The translations under genes were made by a program, and so were the position numbers. The notes beneath the pieces were generated by a model. It saw only the letters and a program-made list of their open reading frames with translations. It searched no databases and was not told the origin of the DNA. Of a stretch of 64,000 nucleotides of DNA, positions 34,356 to 42,839 are shown piece after piece; the first letter of the stretch is position 1; every line of letters starts with the position of its first letter. Origin of the DNA: Parafannyhessea umbonata (lineage in GTDB: Bacteria > Actinomycetota > Coriobacteriia > Coriobacteriales > Atopobiaceae); assembly GCF_012844235.1 (NCBI RefSeq), contig NZ_JABAGR010000001.1:124001-188000 (forward strand), given 5' to 3'.

Positions 34356-35378
34356 CTATGCTCCCGCGCGGAAGGCGAACGCCGTGGTGAAGCGGAACGC
34401 GTGCCCGGCGGCGTACACGCCCTGCGGAAAGTTCTTGTGGTGCACGAAGTCGGGGTAGAACTGCGTCTCGAGCGCGACGCCGGCGGACGGCCCGTAGTGG
34501 ACGCCGTCCTTTCCGTCCTGGTCCAGCGTCGGCGCGGTGTAGAGCTGCAGCCCCGGCGAGTCCGTGTACACGTCCATGGAGATTCCCGTGCGGTCGCCGG
34601 TGAGCGTGCACGCGCGCTCCAGGTGCTCGTCGTTGTGAAGCACGTAGTTTATGTCATACCCGCCCAGCTCCTTCGCGCCATCCGCGAGGGTCGTCGGCGT
34701 GCGCAGGTCGTACGGCGTGCCGTCCACGGGGGCTATCTCTCCGGTGGGGAGCATGCGCTCGTCCACGGGCGTGTACGCGTCCGCCTCCAGCTGCAGCGTG
34801 TGGCCGAGCACGCTTCCGGCCGCGTGCCCGTTCAGGTTCCACATGGCGTGGCACGTGAGATTGATGACGGTGGCGTCGTCAGGCATGGCATCGTAGTCTA
34901 TCCGCAGCTCGTTCTCGTCCGTGAGCGTGTACGTCACGTTCACGTCCACGGCGCCGGGGAACCCCTGATCGCCGCGGCGGCTGCGCAGGTTGAGCGTGAT
35001 GGAGTCCTCGCGCGCCCTCGCAAGCGTCCACAGGCGCTCGAAGTAGAAGTGCGGTCCGGAGTGGATGTTGTCCGGCCCCATGTTCGCGGCCAGGTGGTGT
35101 GTGGTGCCCATGAGGTCGAAGCGCGCCCCCGCGATGCGGTTGGCGTTCCTGCCCACGATGGCGCCCATGCAGAACGTGTTGCCCAGGTAGCCGGTCGCCC
35201 CGTCGAAGCCAAGGCAGACGTCCGGCCTGCCGCCGCGGCCGTCCGGCACGCGCACGCTCACCAGGCACGCCCCGAGGTCGGTCACGGAGACCTTCATCCC
35301 ACGGGAGTTCCTCAGCGTGTGCAGGTGCACTTCTCGCCCGTCCGGCATGCTTCCAAACGCGTATGACTCCAGGCTCAT
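34356..35378 (-). CDS. galM: Aldose 1-epimerase
   Basis: A 340-residue galactose mutarotase. Family motifs include GAIVGRNANRIAGARF, the catalytic histidine in NLTCHAMWNLNGH (about 175) and the catalytic glutamate in GVALETQFYPDFVHHKNFP (about 305). Start ATG at 35378 with GAGGAGGAG upstream. A GGGCGAGAAGTGC element (35330) lies in the first 20 codons, read as DGREVH, and a near match (35453) lies in the leader. It is downstream of the DeoR regulator in the opposite order on the same strand, separated by about 115 bp. It converts beta- to alpha-aldoses in the cytosol. Confidence 0.9.
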   Translation of the reverse strand: MSLESYAFGSMPDGREVHLHTLRNSRGMKVSVTDLGACLVSVRVPDGRGGRPDVCLGFDGATGYLGNTFCMGAIVGRNANRIAGARFDLMGTTHHLAANMGPDNIHSGPHFYFERLWTLARAREDSITLNLRSRRGDQGFPGAVDVNVTYTLTDENELRIDYDAMPDDATVINLTCHAMWNLNGHAAGSVLGHTLQLEADAYTPVDERMLPTGEIAPVDGTPYDLRTPTTLADGAKELGGYDINYVLHNDEHLERACTLTGDRTGISMDVYTDSPGLQLYTAPTLDQDGKDGVHYGPSAGVALETQFYPDFVHHKNFPQGVYAAGHAFRFTTAFAFRAGA

Positions 35379-35494
35379 GGCTCCTCCTCTGGCGGTTGCG
35401 CCGGGCCGTCGCGCCGCGGCGCAACGGCCTTCCTGCTGGCAAGAACCATGGTAGGCGAGAAGGGCGCGCCCCCTCTTGGTGAGTGGACGAGTGG

Positions 35495-36277
35495 CTAGGC
35501 TCCCTCGGGAATCGAGGTCGCGACTACGATTACATCCTTCACGCCCGCCATGTACAGGTGGTCCACCTGCTCGTCCGTGGCGCCGTCGTCCGTTATGACC
35601 GTGTCCGCCATGTGCGCCGGCGCGATGGGGTAGGTGTAGCTCTTGCCGATCTTGAACGAGTCTAGCAGCAGGAAGTGCTCGCGCGACTGCTTCAGCATGA
35701 GCGAGTCAACCGCGGTCTCCGGCACGGTGTTCGACGTGAGTCCGTGCTCCGCGCTGATGCCGCTGCAGCCTATGAAGCACTTCGCGGCCTGGTAGCGGCG
35801 GATCACGTCCATGGCGAGCTCGCCGGTGAGCGAGGCGCGCGGCGGCACGGCGGTGCCGCCCGTGAGCAGTATGGTCTGGCGCAGCGGCCCCTTCAGGAGC
35901 ATGACCTTGCTGTTGTTGGTGATGACGGACACGTCGTCCGCCTCTATCTGCTCTATCATCTCGAGCGCGGTCGAGCTTGCGTTCACGAAGATCGCGTCGC
36001 CGTCCTCCACGTGGCGGGCGGCCTCCGCGGCGATGGCCTTCTTCGCGAGCACGCGACGCGAGCCCGAGGGGCGTCCCAGCGCGTCCGCTATGGTGACGCG
36101 GCCGTACTGGCGGGTCACCATGCCGCGTCCCTCCAGGTAGTCCAGGTCGCGGCGGATCGTGAGCGGCGACACGTCGAAGTGCTCCGCGAGCTCGCCCACG
36201 CCGGCGCTCTCGCGACCCTCCAGGAGCCTCATGATGGCTTCGCGCCTTCTGGTGACGAACGTCTCACTGCGCCTCAT
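35495..36277 (-). CDS. DeoR/GlpR-family sugar-responsive regulator
   Basis: A 260-residue regulator. The N-terminal helix-turn-helix (about 24-56) reads VGELAEHFDVSPLTIRRDLD, the DeoR signature. The C-terminal DeoRC sensor domain has the sugar-phosphate binding pattern (DGDAIFVNASSTALEMI, ITNNSKVMLLKG, AKCFIGCSGIS). The start is the ATG at 36277 (MRRSETFVTRRR), with GAGGAGAAGG upstream. It is divergent from the EIIB-phosphoketolase unit across a 523-bp AT-rich region, and in line with galM. Either could be a target; the effector is likely a phosphorylated sugar. Confidence 0.88.
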   Translation of the reverse strand: MRRSETFVTRRREAIMRLLEGRESAGVGELAEHFDVSPLTIRRDLDYLEGRGMVTRQYGRVTIADALGRPSGSRRVLAKKAIAAEAARHVEDGDAIFVNASSTALEMIEQIEADDVSVITNNSKVMLLKGPLRQTILLTGGTAVPPRASLTGELAMDVIRRYQAAKCFIGCSGISAEHGLTSNTVPETAVDSLMLKQSREHFLLLDSFKIGKSYTYPIAPAHMADTVITDDGATDEQVDHLYMAGVKDVIVVATSIPEGA

Positions 36278-36602
36278 GTGAGCCCTTCTCCTCGCATTCC
36301 GCCGGCACCGCACCGCACCGCTTCGCGTTTGTGCGTGCCTTGCATTTGTATTGATGCCATTTTAGGAACAAATTGAACGTTTGGATGCTTGGCTTTTCTC
36401 GCACAACGTATTTCGTGATGCATTAGAAGTTAAAATTATACATTTGTCGACTTATAGGTCCATTGTGTTCAACTAGGCGCTCACAACGTTCATAAAAGTG
36501 AATCATGTTGATAAATCACCAGTTAAAGCATGGTATGAAAGCTCTTCTCGCGAGCGCTTGATTGTGATGCCAACAGAGTTGCCCCTGTGCGCAGTATCGA
36601 AA

Positions 36603-36631
36603 TTTCAAGAGTAAACGACAAAAAGTATGAG
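36603..36631 (+). promoter_or_regulatory. Putative promoter of the EIIB-xfp unit
   Basis: TTTCAA (36603-36608) and TATGAG (36626-36631) are separated by 17 bases. An alternative is TTGACT (36638-36643) with CACATT (36661-36666), also 17 bases apart. Either would give a leader of about 130-160 nt. Confidence 0.35.
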
Positions 36632-36691
36632 TTTGGATTGACTTTGTTTCTTGCGTGTGTCACATTGCAGCTGTGAAGCACGTCAGGCAGA

Positions 36692-36785
36692 CGGGATGCC
36701 AGGCGGGCAGGCCACCGCGCGCATGCGTCTTTGGCGCGCGAACCGGCACTTCAGGCATCCCGAGGGCGGCGCGGACTGCCGCGCC
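36692..36785 (+). promoter_or_regulatory. Structured 5' leader before EIIB and xfp
   Basis: Three stems can be drawn: an outer pair CGGGATGCC (36692-36700) with GGCATCCCG (36754-36762), an inner pair CGCGCGC (36716-36722) with GCGCGCG (36734-36740), and a separate hairpin GGCGCGG/CCGCGCC (36768-36785) that ends next to the ribosome-binding site GGAAGGGAG. It matches no riboswitch I know. Confidence 0.4.
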
Positions 36786-36800
36786 GGAAGGGAGAAGGCA

Positions 36801-37103
36801 ATGGCAACCTACAAGGCACTCGTGTGCTGCCGTGCCGGAGTCGGCTCGAGCGCGATCCTCGAGACCAGGGTCAAGCAGGTCGTCGCGGACGAGGGGTGGC
36901 CCATCGAGACCACGCACGGCTCCGTCGACCAGATCGCCGGCTTCGACGGCGACCTCATCATCACCATGTCCGACCTCGGCCTCATCCTCGAGGACGAGGG
37001 CAAGAAGGACCTTCCCTACGTTGTGAGCGTCCGCAACATCGTCGACGCCGCAGAGATCAAGGCCGGCCTCGAGGGCTTCCTCAAGGAGAAGGGCGCACTG
37101 TAG
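36801..37103 (+). CDS. Orphan PTS EIIB component (lactose/ascorbate type)
   Basis: A 100-residue soluble EIIB-like protein. The phosphocysteine loop C-R-A-G-V-G-S-S (residues 10-17) matches the CxxGxGSS pattern of EIIB proteins in the ascorbate/galactitol group. No EIIA or EIIC gene is near. It is 111 bp upstream of phosphoketolase on the same strand and probably in the same transcript. The ATG at 36801 follows GGGAGAAGG. It may serve a permease encoded elsewhere, or act as a phosphorylation-dependent regulator; the latter is speculation. Confidence 0.75.
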   Translation: MATYKALVCCRAGVGSSAILETRVKQVVADEGWPIETTHGSVDQIAGFDGDLIITMSDLGLILEDEGKKDLPYVVSVRNIVDAAEIKAGLEGFLKEKGAL

Positions 37104-37177
37104 GGCCCGCACCGTGGCGCCGGCCGCAATGCGGCGCGGAGCCGCCTGCAAGGCAAACGCAAGATACGCCCGCAAGA

Positions 37178-37187
37178 GGGCGAGAAG
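37178..37187 (+). repeat. Dispersed GGGCGAGAAGNNC element in the xfp leader
   Basis: An exact copy followed by AAC, 27 bases before the xfp ATG, in the gene's orientation and upstream of its ribosome-binding site. Confidence 0.7.
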
Positions 37188-37214
37188 AACGTGACAGACC
37201 GAAAGGAAGTCCAC

Positions 37215-39716
37215 ATGGACCTTGGAACCCCCTGGAAGAAGCTCGACGCCCCCGTGTCCGAGGAGGAGCTCGCGTGGGTCGACAAGTACTGGCGCGCCGC
37301 CAACTACATGTCCGTCGGCCAGATCTACCTGCGCAGCAACCCCCTCATGCGCTCTGACTGGGTGGACGAGAAGACCGGTGAGACCCGCGATTTTGGCCGC
37401 GCGGACGTGAAGCACCGCCTCGTTGGCCACTGGGGCACGACGCCGGGCATCAACTTCCTGATGGGCCACGTCAACCGCCTCATCCACGACCACGACCAGA
37501 GCGTCGTGTTCTTCATGGGGCCGGGCCACGGCGGACCCGCCGGCACCTCGCAGTCCCTGCTTGACGGCACCTACCGCGAGATCCGTCCGGACATCACCGA
37601 CGACGAGGCCGGCCTCCAGAAGTTCTTCCGCCAGTTCAGCTACCCCGGCGGCATCCCCAGCCACTTCGCGCCCGAGACCCCCGGCTCCATCCACGAGGGC
37701 GGCGAGCTTGGCTACACGCTGTCCCACGCGTACGGCGCCGTGCTCAACAACCCCAGCCTGCTCGCGTTCGCCGTCGTGGGCGACGGCGAGGCCGAGACCG
37801 GCCCGCTCGCCACGTCCTGGCAGACCAACAAGCTCGTGAATCCGCTCACGGACGGCATCGTCCTGCCGGTCCTGCACCTCAACGGCTACAAGATCGCCAA
37901 CCCCACGATCCTTGCCCGCATCTCCGACGAGGAGCGCAACGAGTTCTTCCGCGGCATGGGCTACCACCCCTACACGTTCGAGGCCGGCTTCGACGACGAG
38001 TCCCACATCTCGATCCACCGTCGCTTCGCCGCCCTGCTTGAGCAGGTCTTCAACGAGATCTGCGACATCAAGTGGCGAGCGCTCGCCGGTGAGACCGCCC
38101 GTCCCGCGTACCCCATGATCATCTTCAGGACCCCGAAGGGCTGGACCTGCCCCAAGTACATCGACGGCAAGAAGACCGAGGGCAGCTGGCGTGCGCACCA
38201 GGTGCCCCTGACCTCCGCCAAGGACACCCACGAGCACTTCCGCGTGCTGCGCGGCTGGCTGCGCTCCTACAAGCCGGCCGAGCTCTGGAACGAGGACGGC
38301 TCCCTCAAGCCCGAGGTCACGGAGTTCATGCCCCAGGGCGAGCTGCGCCTGGGCGCCAACCCCAACGCCAACGGCGGCCTGATCCGCGAGGACCTCGAGC
38401 TCCCCGACATCCACGACTACGAGATTCCGGTTGCCGAGAAGGGCCACGGCTACGGCACGACCGAGGCGTCTCGCGTGTTCGGCAACTACACGGCCGACGT
38501 GCTTAAGCTGAACCTCACGAAGTTCCGCGTCTTCGGCCCGGACGAGACCGCGTCCAACCGCCTGCAGGCCGCGTACAAGCTCACGGACAAGCAGTGGGAC
38601 GCCGGCTTCAACGCCGACCCCGAGAACGACTCCTACCTCAGCAGCACGGGCGGCGTGATCGAGCAGCTGTCCGAGCACCAGTGCGAGGGCCTGCTCGAGG
38701 GATTCCTGCTCACCGGCCGCCATGGCGTCTGGAGCTCGTACGAGTCGTTCATCCACGTGGTCGACTCCATGATCAACCAGCACGCGAAGTGGCTCGAGGC
38801 CACCGTGCGCCACATCCCCTGGCGTAAGCCCATCGCGAGCCTCAACATCCTGCTGTCCAGCCACGTCTGGCGCCAGGACCATAACGGCTTCAGCCACCAG
38901 GACCCCGGCTTCGTCGACCTGCTGCTCAACAAGAACTTCCATAACGACCACGTCGTCCAGATCTACTACCCGGCAGACGCGAACATGCTGCTGTGCGTGG
39001 GCGAGGAGGCCTACAAGTCCACCAACAAGATCAACGCGATCTTCGCCGGCAAGCAGCCCGCGCCCACGTTCCAGAGCATCGACGAGGCTCAGCTCGAGCT
39101 CAAGAAGGGCGCTGCGACCTGGGATTGGGCCGGCAACGTCAAGGACGGCGAGCAGCCGGACATCGTTCTGGCCTGCTGCGGCGACGTCCCCACGCTCGAG
39201 ATGCTCGCGACGTCCGACGCCCTGCAGGACCTTGGCATCAAGGTGCGCTTCGTGAACGTCGTCAAGCTCCTGGCCATCCAGGACCACGATGAGAACGACG
39301 CCTCCCTCACCGACGAGGAGTTCACCAAGCTCTTCGGCGAGAACGTGCCCGTGCTCTTCGCGTTCCACGCCTACGCGCACACCATCTACGGCCTCATCCA
39401 CGGCCGCCCGAACCACGACAAGTTCCACGTGCACGGCTACATGGAGGAGGGTTCCACCACCACCCCGTTCGACATGCTGCGCCTGAACGAGATGGACCGC
39501 TTCGCCCTTGCCGCCCACGCCCTCGAGATCCTCGACGCGGACAAGTACGCCGAGAAGATCAAGGAGTACCGCGACTTCCGCGAGGAGGCCTTCCAGTTCG
39601 CCGTGGACAACGGCTACGACCACCCGCGCTTTACCGAGTGGAGCTGGCGTGACGTCGTGGGCCAGGACAACTCCGCTGCCGCCATGTCCTCCACCGGCGG
39701 CGACAACGACGAGTAG
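37215..39716 (+). CDS. xfp: D-xylulose 5-phosphate/D-fructose 6-phosphate phosphoketolase
   Basis: An 833-residue thiamine diphosphate enzyme cleaving xylulose-5-P or fructose-6-P with phosphate into acetyl-P plus glyceraldehyde-3-P or erythrose-4-P. Catalytic-site blocks are [29 protein letters not shown] and the ThDP motif [19 protein letters not shown]. The start is the ATG at 37215 (MDLGTPWKK) with AAAGGAAG upstream; the GTG at 37191 lacks a proper site. It indicates a bifid-shunt or heterolactic type of sugar use. A UUCG-loop terminator follows. Codon use looks biased toward C- and G-ending codons, as expected of a highly expressed gene. Confidence 0.97.
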   Translation: MDLGTPWKKLDAPVSEEELAWVDKYWRAANYMSVGQIYLRSNPLMRSDWVDEKTGETRDFGRADVKHRLVGHWGTTPGINFLMGHVNRLIHDHDQSVVFFMGPGHGGPAGTSQSLLDGTYREIRPDITDDEAGLQKFFRQFSYPGGIPSHFAPETPGSIHEGGELGYTLSHAYGAVLNNPSLLAFAVVGDGEAETGPLATSWQTNKLVNPLTDGIVLPVLHLNGYKIANPTILARISDEERNEFFRGMGYHPYTFEAGFDDESHISIHRRFAALLEQVFNEICDIKWRALAGETARPAYPMIIFRTPKGWTCPKYIDGKKTEGSWRAHQVPLTSAKDTHEHFRVLRGWLRSYKPAELWNEDGSLKPEVTEFMPQGELRLGANPNANGGLIREDLELPDIHDYEIPVAEKGHGYGTTEASRVFGNYTADVLKLNLTKFRVFGPDETASNRLQAAYKLTDKQWDAGFNADPENDSYLSSTGGVIEQLSEHQCEGLLEGFLLTGRHGVWSSYESFIHVVDSMINQHAKWLEATVRHIPWRKPIASLNILLSSHVWRQDHNGFSHQDPGFVDLLLNKNFHNDHVVQIYYPADANMLLCVGEEAYKSTNKINAIFAGKQPAPTFQSIDEAQLELKKGAATWDWAGNVKDGEQPDIVLACCGDVPTLEMLATSDALQDLGIKVRFVNVVKLLAIQDHDENDASLTDEEFTKLFGENVPVLFAFHAYAHTIYGLIHGRPNHDKFHVHGYMEEGSTTTPFDMLRLNEMDRFALAAHALEILDADKYAEKIKEYRDFREEAFQFAVDNGYDHPRFTEWSWRDVVGQDNSAAAMSSTGGDNDE

Positions 39717-39791
39717 TCGCACCTAGCTTTCTCCTTGGATCGCGGGCCCGTCGCACCGCGCGTCCATCTGCTTCCTAGGCCGCAAGGCCAG

Positions 39792-39819
39792 AAGGGCTCC
39801 GGCTTCGGCCGGGGCCCTT
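39792..39819 (+). terminator. Intrinsic terminator after xfp
   Basis: AAGGGCTCCGGC and GCCGGGGCCCTT pair with one mismatch around a TTCG tetraloop, 75 bases after the stop codon, followed by a short pyrimidine run. Confidence 0.75.
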
Positions 39820-39961
39820 CTCTCGTAGGCGCCCCGCCCGGTGTCACGCGTTCCTTGTGGGCGGAAGGCGTATTTGCCGCGTGGGCGGCGGCCAGGGTAT
39901 ATGCTCTTCTCACCTGTGCCGCCCGCCGGGCGGTCGACGCGCCCGGGGAGGGACCCATAAC

Positions 39962-40846
39962 GTGATTCAGGACATTGGCGACCATGGCTTCGACAACGCG
40001 TACGCTCCGAAGGAGCCGACGCCTGAGGCGTATGCCCTCGCATACCAGGGCGACAACGTCCTTCTGGCCGAGAAGGACGGCAACCTCGTGCTGCCGCGCA
40101 TCCGCGACTGGCAGGCGGTCCTTGGCCCGGAAGCCTGCGGGGTGGACGCGCTGGCGCCGCGCTACCTCTTCCGCGTCGACGGGAACGACTTCTTCCTGGT
40201 GGACGAGGCGGCGCTTCAGACGGGCAGTGTGGGCATGCCGCGCGGCTTCGTGTTCGCTTCCGTGCAGACCATGCGCTTCTACCAGCCTCGATGGCTCGCG
40301 TTTGCTGCTGTCACCGGGCTGCAGCTCTCGAGGTGGTACCTCAACAACCGCTACTGCGGCCGCTGCGGCTGCGAGTTGGGGCACGTTGCCACCAGCCGCG
40401 AGCTTGCGTGCCCCTCGTGCGGGAACGTCGTGTACCCGCGCATCAATCCTTGCATCATCGTGGGAATCACGCGAGGCGACAGCCTGCTGCTTACTAAGTT
40501 CGCCCAGGGGCGCTACAAGAACTATGCCCTCGTGTCGGGCTTCTGCGAGGTGGGCGAGACGCTGGAGCAGACCATCGAGCGCGAGGTCATGGAGGAGGTG
40601 GGCCTGCGCGTCCGCAACATCCGCTACTACAAGAGCCAGCCGTGGTCGTTTTCAGACTCCCTGCTCATGGGGTTCTTCGCGGACGTGGACGGCGACCCGA
40701 CGGCACGCCCCGACCACGTCGAGCTCTCCGTCGCGCGGTGGGTGGCGAGGCGCGACCTTCCGCGCGAGCACGAGGACACGTCAAGCCTTACGAACGAGAT
40801 GATCGAGCTCTTCGCCCGTGGCGAGGAGCCGATGCCCAACCGATAG
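39962..40846 (+). CDS. nudC: NAD(+) diphosphatase (NADH pyrophosphatase / deNADding enzyme)
   Basis: A 294-residue NudC. The start is the GTG at 39962 with GGGGAGG upstream. An N-terminal domain is followed by a zinc ribbon (CGRCGCELG ... CPSCGNVVYPR, about 125-150) and the Nudix domain with box GFCEVGETLEQTIEREVMEEVGL (about 187-209). The NudC-specific motif SQPWSFSDSLLMGF follows. It hydrolyses NAD(H) to NMN(H) and AMP and removes NAD caps from RNA. It is 9 bp from the LCP gene, so probably co-transcribed. Confidence 0.93.
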   Translation: MIQDIGDHGFDNAYAPKEPTPEAYALAYQGDNVLLAEKDGNLVLPRIRDWQAVLGPEACGVDALAPRYLFRVDGNDFFLVDEAALQTGSVGMPRGFVFASVQTMRFYQPRWLAFAAVTGLQLSRWYLNNRYCGRCGCELGHVATSRELACPSCGNVVYPRINPCIIVGITRGDSLLLTKFAQGRYKNYALVSGFCEVGETLEQTIEREVMEEVGLRVRNIRYYKSQPWSFSDSLLMGFFADVDGDPTARPDHVELSVARWVARRDLPREHEDTSSLTNEMIELFARGEEPMPNR

Positions 40847-40855
40847 GGGGATGCG

Positions 40856-42088
40856 ATGGCGCAGTACAGGCCGGACGGAGGCCGCGACGATGGCGTGGAC
40901 GCCTACGACTACGATGACCCGCGCCGTTACACCTCGCGTCAGCGGCGACGCCAAGGGCAGCCTGAAGCCAGGAACGGCGGCGCCGTGGTGAGTCGCCGCT
41001 CTCGCCTGGGAGACGCCCTCCGCGGCATCGGCCGGGAAGAAGGACGTCGCTCCCAAGATCAGGGTCAGGCGGCATCGCAGCAGTCGTACTACCCACGGCA
41101 GCAGACGTACGGCCAGCAGGGATATCCACAGCAGTATGGCTACTCCGAGCAGCTGGTCTATCAGGAGGGGCCCAAGAGGCGCCCGCACCGCGCCCGGAAC
41201 GTCCTTCTCGTGATTCTGGCAATACTGGTTGGGCTCTACCTCCTTATATGCGTTCCCATAGACAGAAGCATTGCGTTTTCCGACGACGTTGCGACGAGCC
41301 TTTCGGGCGAGCTGTCCATGCACGTCCCGCTCACTCCCTACTACGTGCTCGCCCTTGGCTCGGACGCGCGGGAAGGCGACACGGTAAGCAGGACGGACAC
41401 GATGATCCTGTGCCGCATAGACCCTCTGGCTGCCAAGGTGACCATGGTTTCCATACCACGAGACACGATGGTGCAGATAGACGGCCATGGCACACAGAAG
41501 ATCAACGCGGCATACGCGTTTGGTGGCGCAGCGGGTGCCGTGAAGGCGGTGAAGAACCTCACGGGAGCGAGCGTCAACCATGTGGCGCTTGTCAACTTCG
41601 ACGGCATCGAGACGCTGGTGAACGCGCTCGGCGGCGTTACGGTCGACGTGCCCGTGGACGTGAACGACCCTGGGTATACGGGGCTCGTGCTTTCTGCGGG
41701 CACGCATGAGATGGACGGGCATACGGCAATGCTCTTCTCGCGCGTTCGACATGGGTTTGCGAACGGCGACTACCAGCGGCAGGAGGATCAGCGGATACTC
41801 ATCTCGGCGATAATGAAGAAGGCCTTGTCGAATCCGCTGTCGCTGCCTGCCGTCGGGAAGGCCATGGGTGGGCTCCTATCCACAACCATGCGCTGCTACA
41901 ACATCATTCCGCTCCTTACGCGCTTTGCAATTGGTAGCCCAACTATATACAGTGCCTCCATTCCCTCGAGTCCGCAGACGATTGGCGGCGTTTCATACGT
42001 CGTGGCGGACGAGCAAGCCACGGCGACCATGATGCAGGTGGTCAACCAGGGAGGGGATCCCTCGACGGTCGCGAATGGTGTTCAGTAG
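40856..42088 (+). CDS. LytR-CpsA-Psr (LCP) family glycopolymer transferase
   Basis: A 410-residue membrane protein with an unusually long cytosolic N-terminus (about 1-113) rich in R, Q, Y and G. One membrane helix (about 115-134) follows, then an extracellular LCP domain (about 160-350): VLALGSDAREGDTVSRTDTMI, SIPRDTMVQI, QKINAAYAFGG, FSRVRHGF and the arginine-rich DYQRQEDQR. LCP enzymes attach teichoic acids or polysaccharides from lipid carriers to peptidoglycan. The ATG at 40856 follows GGGGG; an out-of-frame ATG lies five bases upstream. It is followed 39 bp later by a histidine phosphatase. Confidence 0.92.
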   Translation: MAQYRPDGGRDDGVDAYDYDDPRRYTSRQRRRQGQPEARNGGAVVSRRSRLGDALRGIGREEGRRSQDQGQAASQQSYYPRQQTYGQQGYPQQYGYSEQLVYQEGPKRRPHRARNVLLVILAILVGLYLLICVPIDRSIAFSDDVATSLSGELSMHVPLTPYYVLALGSDAREGDTVSRTDTMILCRIDPLAAKVTMVSIPRDTMVQIDGHGTQKINAAYAFGGAAGAVKAVKNLTGASVNHVALVNFDGIETLVNALGGVTVDVPVDVNDPGYTGLVLSAGTHEMDGHTAMLFSRVRHGFANGDYQRQEDQRILISAIMKKALSNPLSLPAVGKAMGGLLSTTMRCYNIIPLLTRFAIGSPTIYSASIPSSPQTIGGVSYVVADEQATATMMQVVNQGGDPSTVANGVQ

Positions 42089-42127
42089 CGACTGCCGACC
42101 TAACGATTTCGATAAGGATGTGCGTGC

Positions 42128-42754
42128 ATGAAAAAAGTCACCTTCTACTATGTTCGGCACGGAAGGACCGAGTTCAACCGCGACAAGGTAATCCAAGGCG
42201 GGAGGGTCGATTCGCCCCTTGTGCCCGAGAGCGTCCCCACGATCGAGAGAAGTGCAGAAGCTCTTTCGCAAATAGAGTTCGCGAGGTGCTATGTCTCACC
42301 CCTAAATCGCACGCATCAGACGGCGGAGGTGCTGCTTGCGGGGAGGGATGTCGAGACAAAGGTGAACGCGAATCTCCGTGAGTTCGACTTTGGTGACATC
42401 GACGGTAAGCCCTATAAGGGCAACAGGGGGGCATTTGCTCGCTGCTTCCTGCGCCAGGACTTCTCGTCCGTGGGTGGCGAGAGCGGGAAAGAGGTGCGCG
42501 AACGTGTGAAGCGTGCATTCAAGAAGATGTACAAAGAGAGTGCCGACGGAGATGACGTCCTGGTAGTGGGACATGGCGCCTACCTGCGGTATGTGGTGCT
42601 CGAGTTTGCCAAGATGTCCGGTTTCTCCCGGAGGTTGGTCAGCACTACCATGCGCGTGCCAAATGCAGGCATTGCGACCATCGTGGCGACGGATGGCGAA
42701 TTCGAACTCGTGTGTATGCCAGTAAAGGCGGAGAAGTTCAGGCCAATCGATTAG
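42128..42754 (+). CDS. Histidine phosphatase family protein
   Basis: A 208-residue phosphoglycerate-mutase-like phosphatase. The catalytic motif is YYVRHGRTEFNRDKVIQG (RHG at about 10-12) and the second histidine lies in VVGHGAYLRYVV (about 144). REFDFGDIDGK carries the usual acidic partner. Start ATG at 42128 with AAGGATG upstream. It has a lower GC content than most neighbours, as does the following Rpn gene. Substrate unknown; the family acts on sugar phosphates, nucleotides or phosphoproteins. Confidence 0.85.
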   Translation: MKKVTFYYVRHGRTEFNRDKVIQGGRVDSPLVPESVPTIERSAEALSQIEFARCYVSPLNRTHQTAEVLLAGRDVETKVNANLREFDFGDIDGKPYKGNRGAFARCFLRQDFSSVGGESGKEVRERVKRAFKKMYKESADGDDVLVVGHGAYLRYVVLEFAKMSGFSRRLVSTTMRVPNAGIATIVATDGEFELVCMPVKAEKFRPID

Positions 42755-42756
42755 CA

Positions 42757-42787
42757 AGCTGGGGGGGCGGCATGCCGCCTCCCAGCT
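42757..42787. terminator. Bidirectional terminator between the phosphatase and Rpn genes
   Basis: AGCTGGG pairs with CCCAGCT and GGCGGCA with TGCCGCC inside it, giving a long GC stem between two convergent genes. Confidence 0.7.
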
Positions 42788-42839
42788 AGTTGCTACGTGC
42801 GTGCCCATATGCGACACGGCGGCCTATGGATACTTCGCG

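Larger units (their letters stand above)
36278..36800. other. AT-rich control region of the EIIB-phosphoketolase unit
   Basis: The first 340 bp are markedly AT-rich for this genome and contain repeated blocks such as CACAACGT (near 36400 and 36480) that could be regulator sites. The final 110 bp are GC-rich and predicted to fold. No convincing open reading frame was seen. Candidate promoters are at 36603-36631 and 36638-36666. Confidence 0.6.

Noticed and set aside
36660-39722. A 1020-residue open frame antisense to xfp
   Set aside because: High GC leaves the antisense of a strongly coding gene free of stops. It has no ribosome-binding site, a low-complexity composition, and lies fully over a certain gene.
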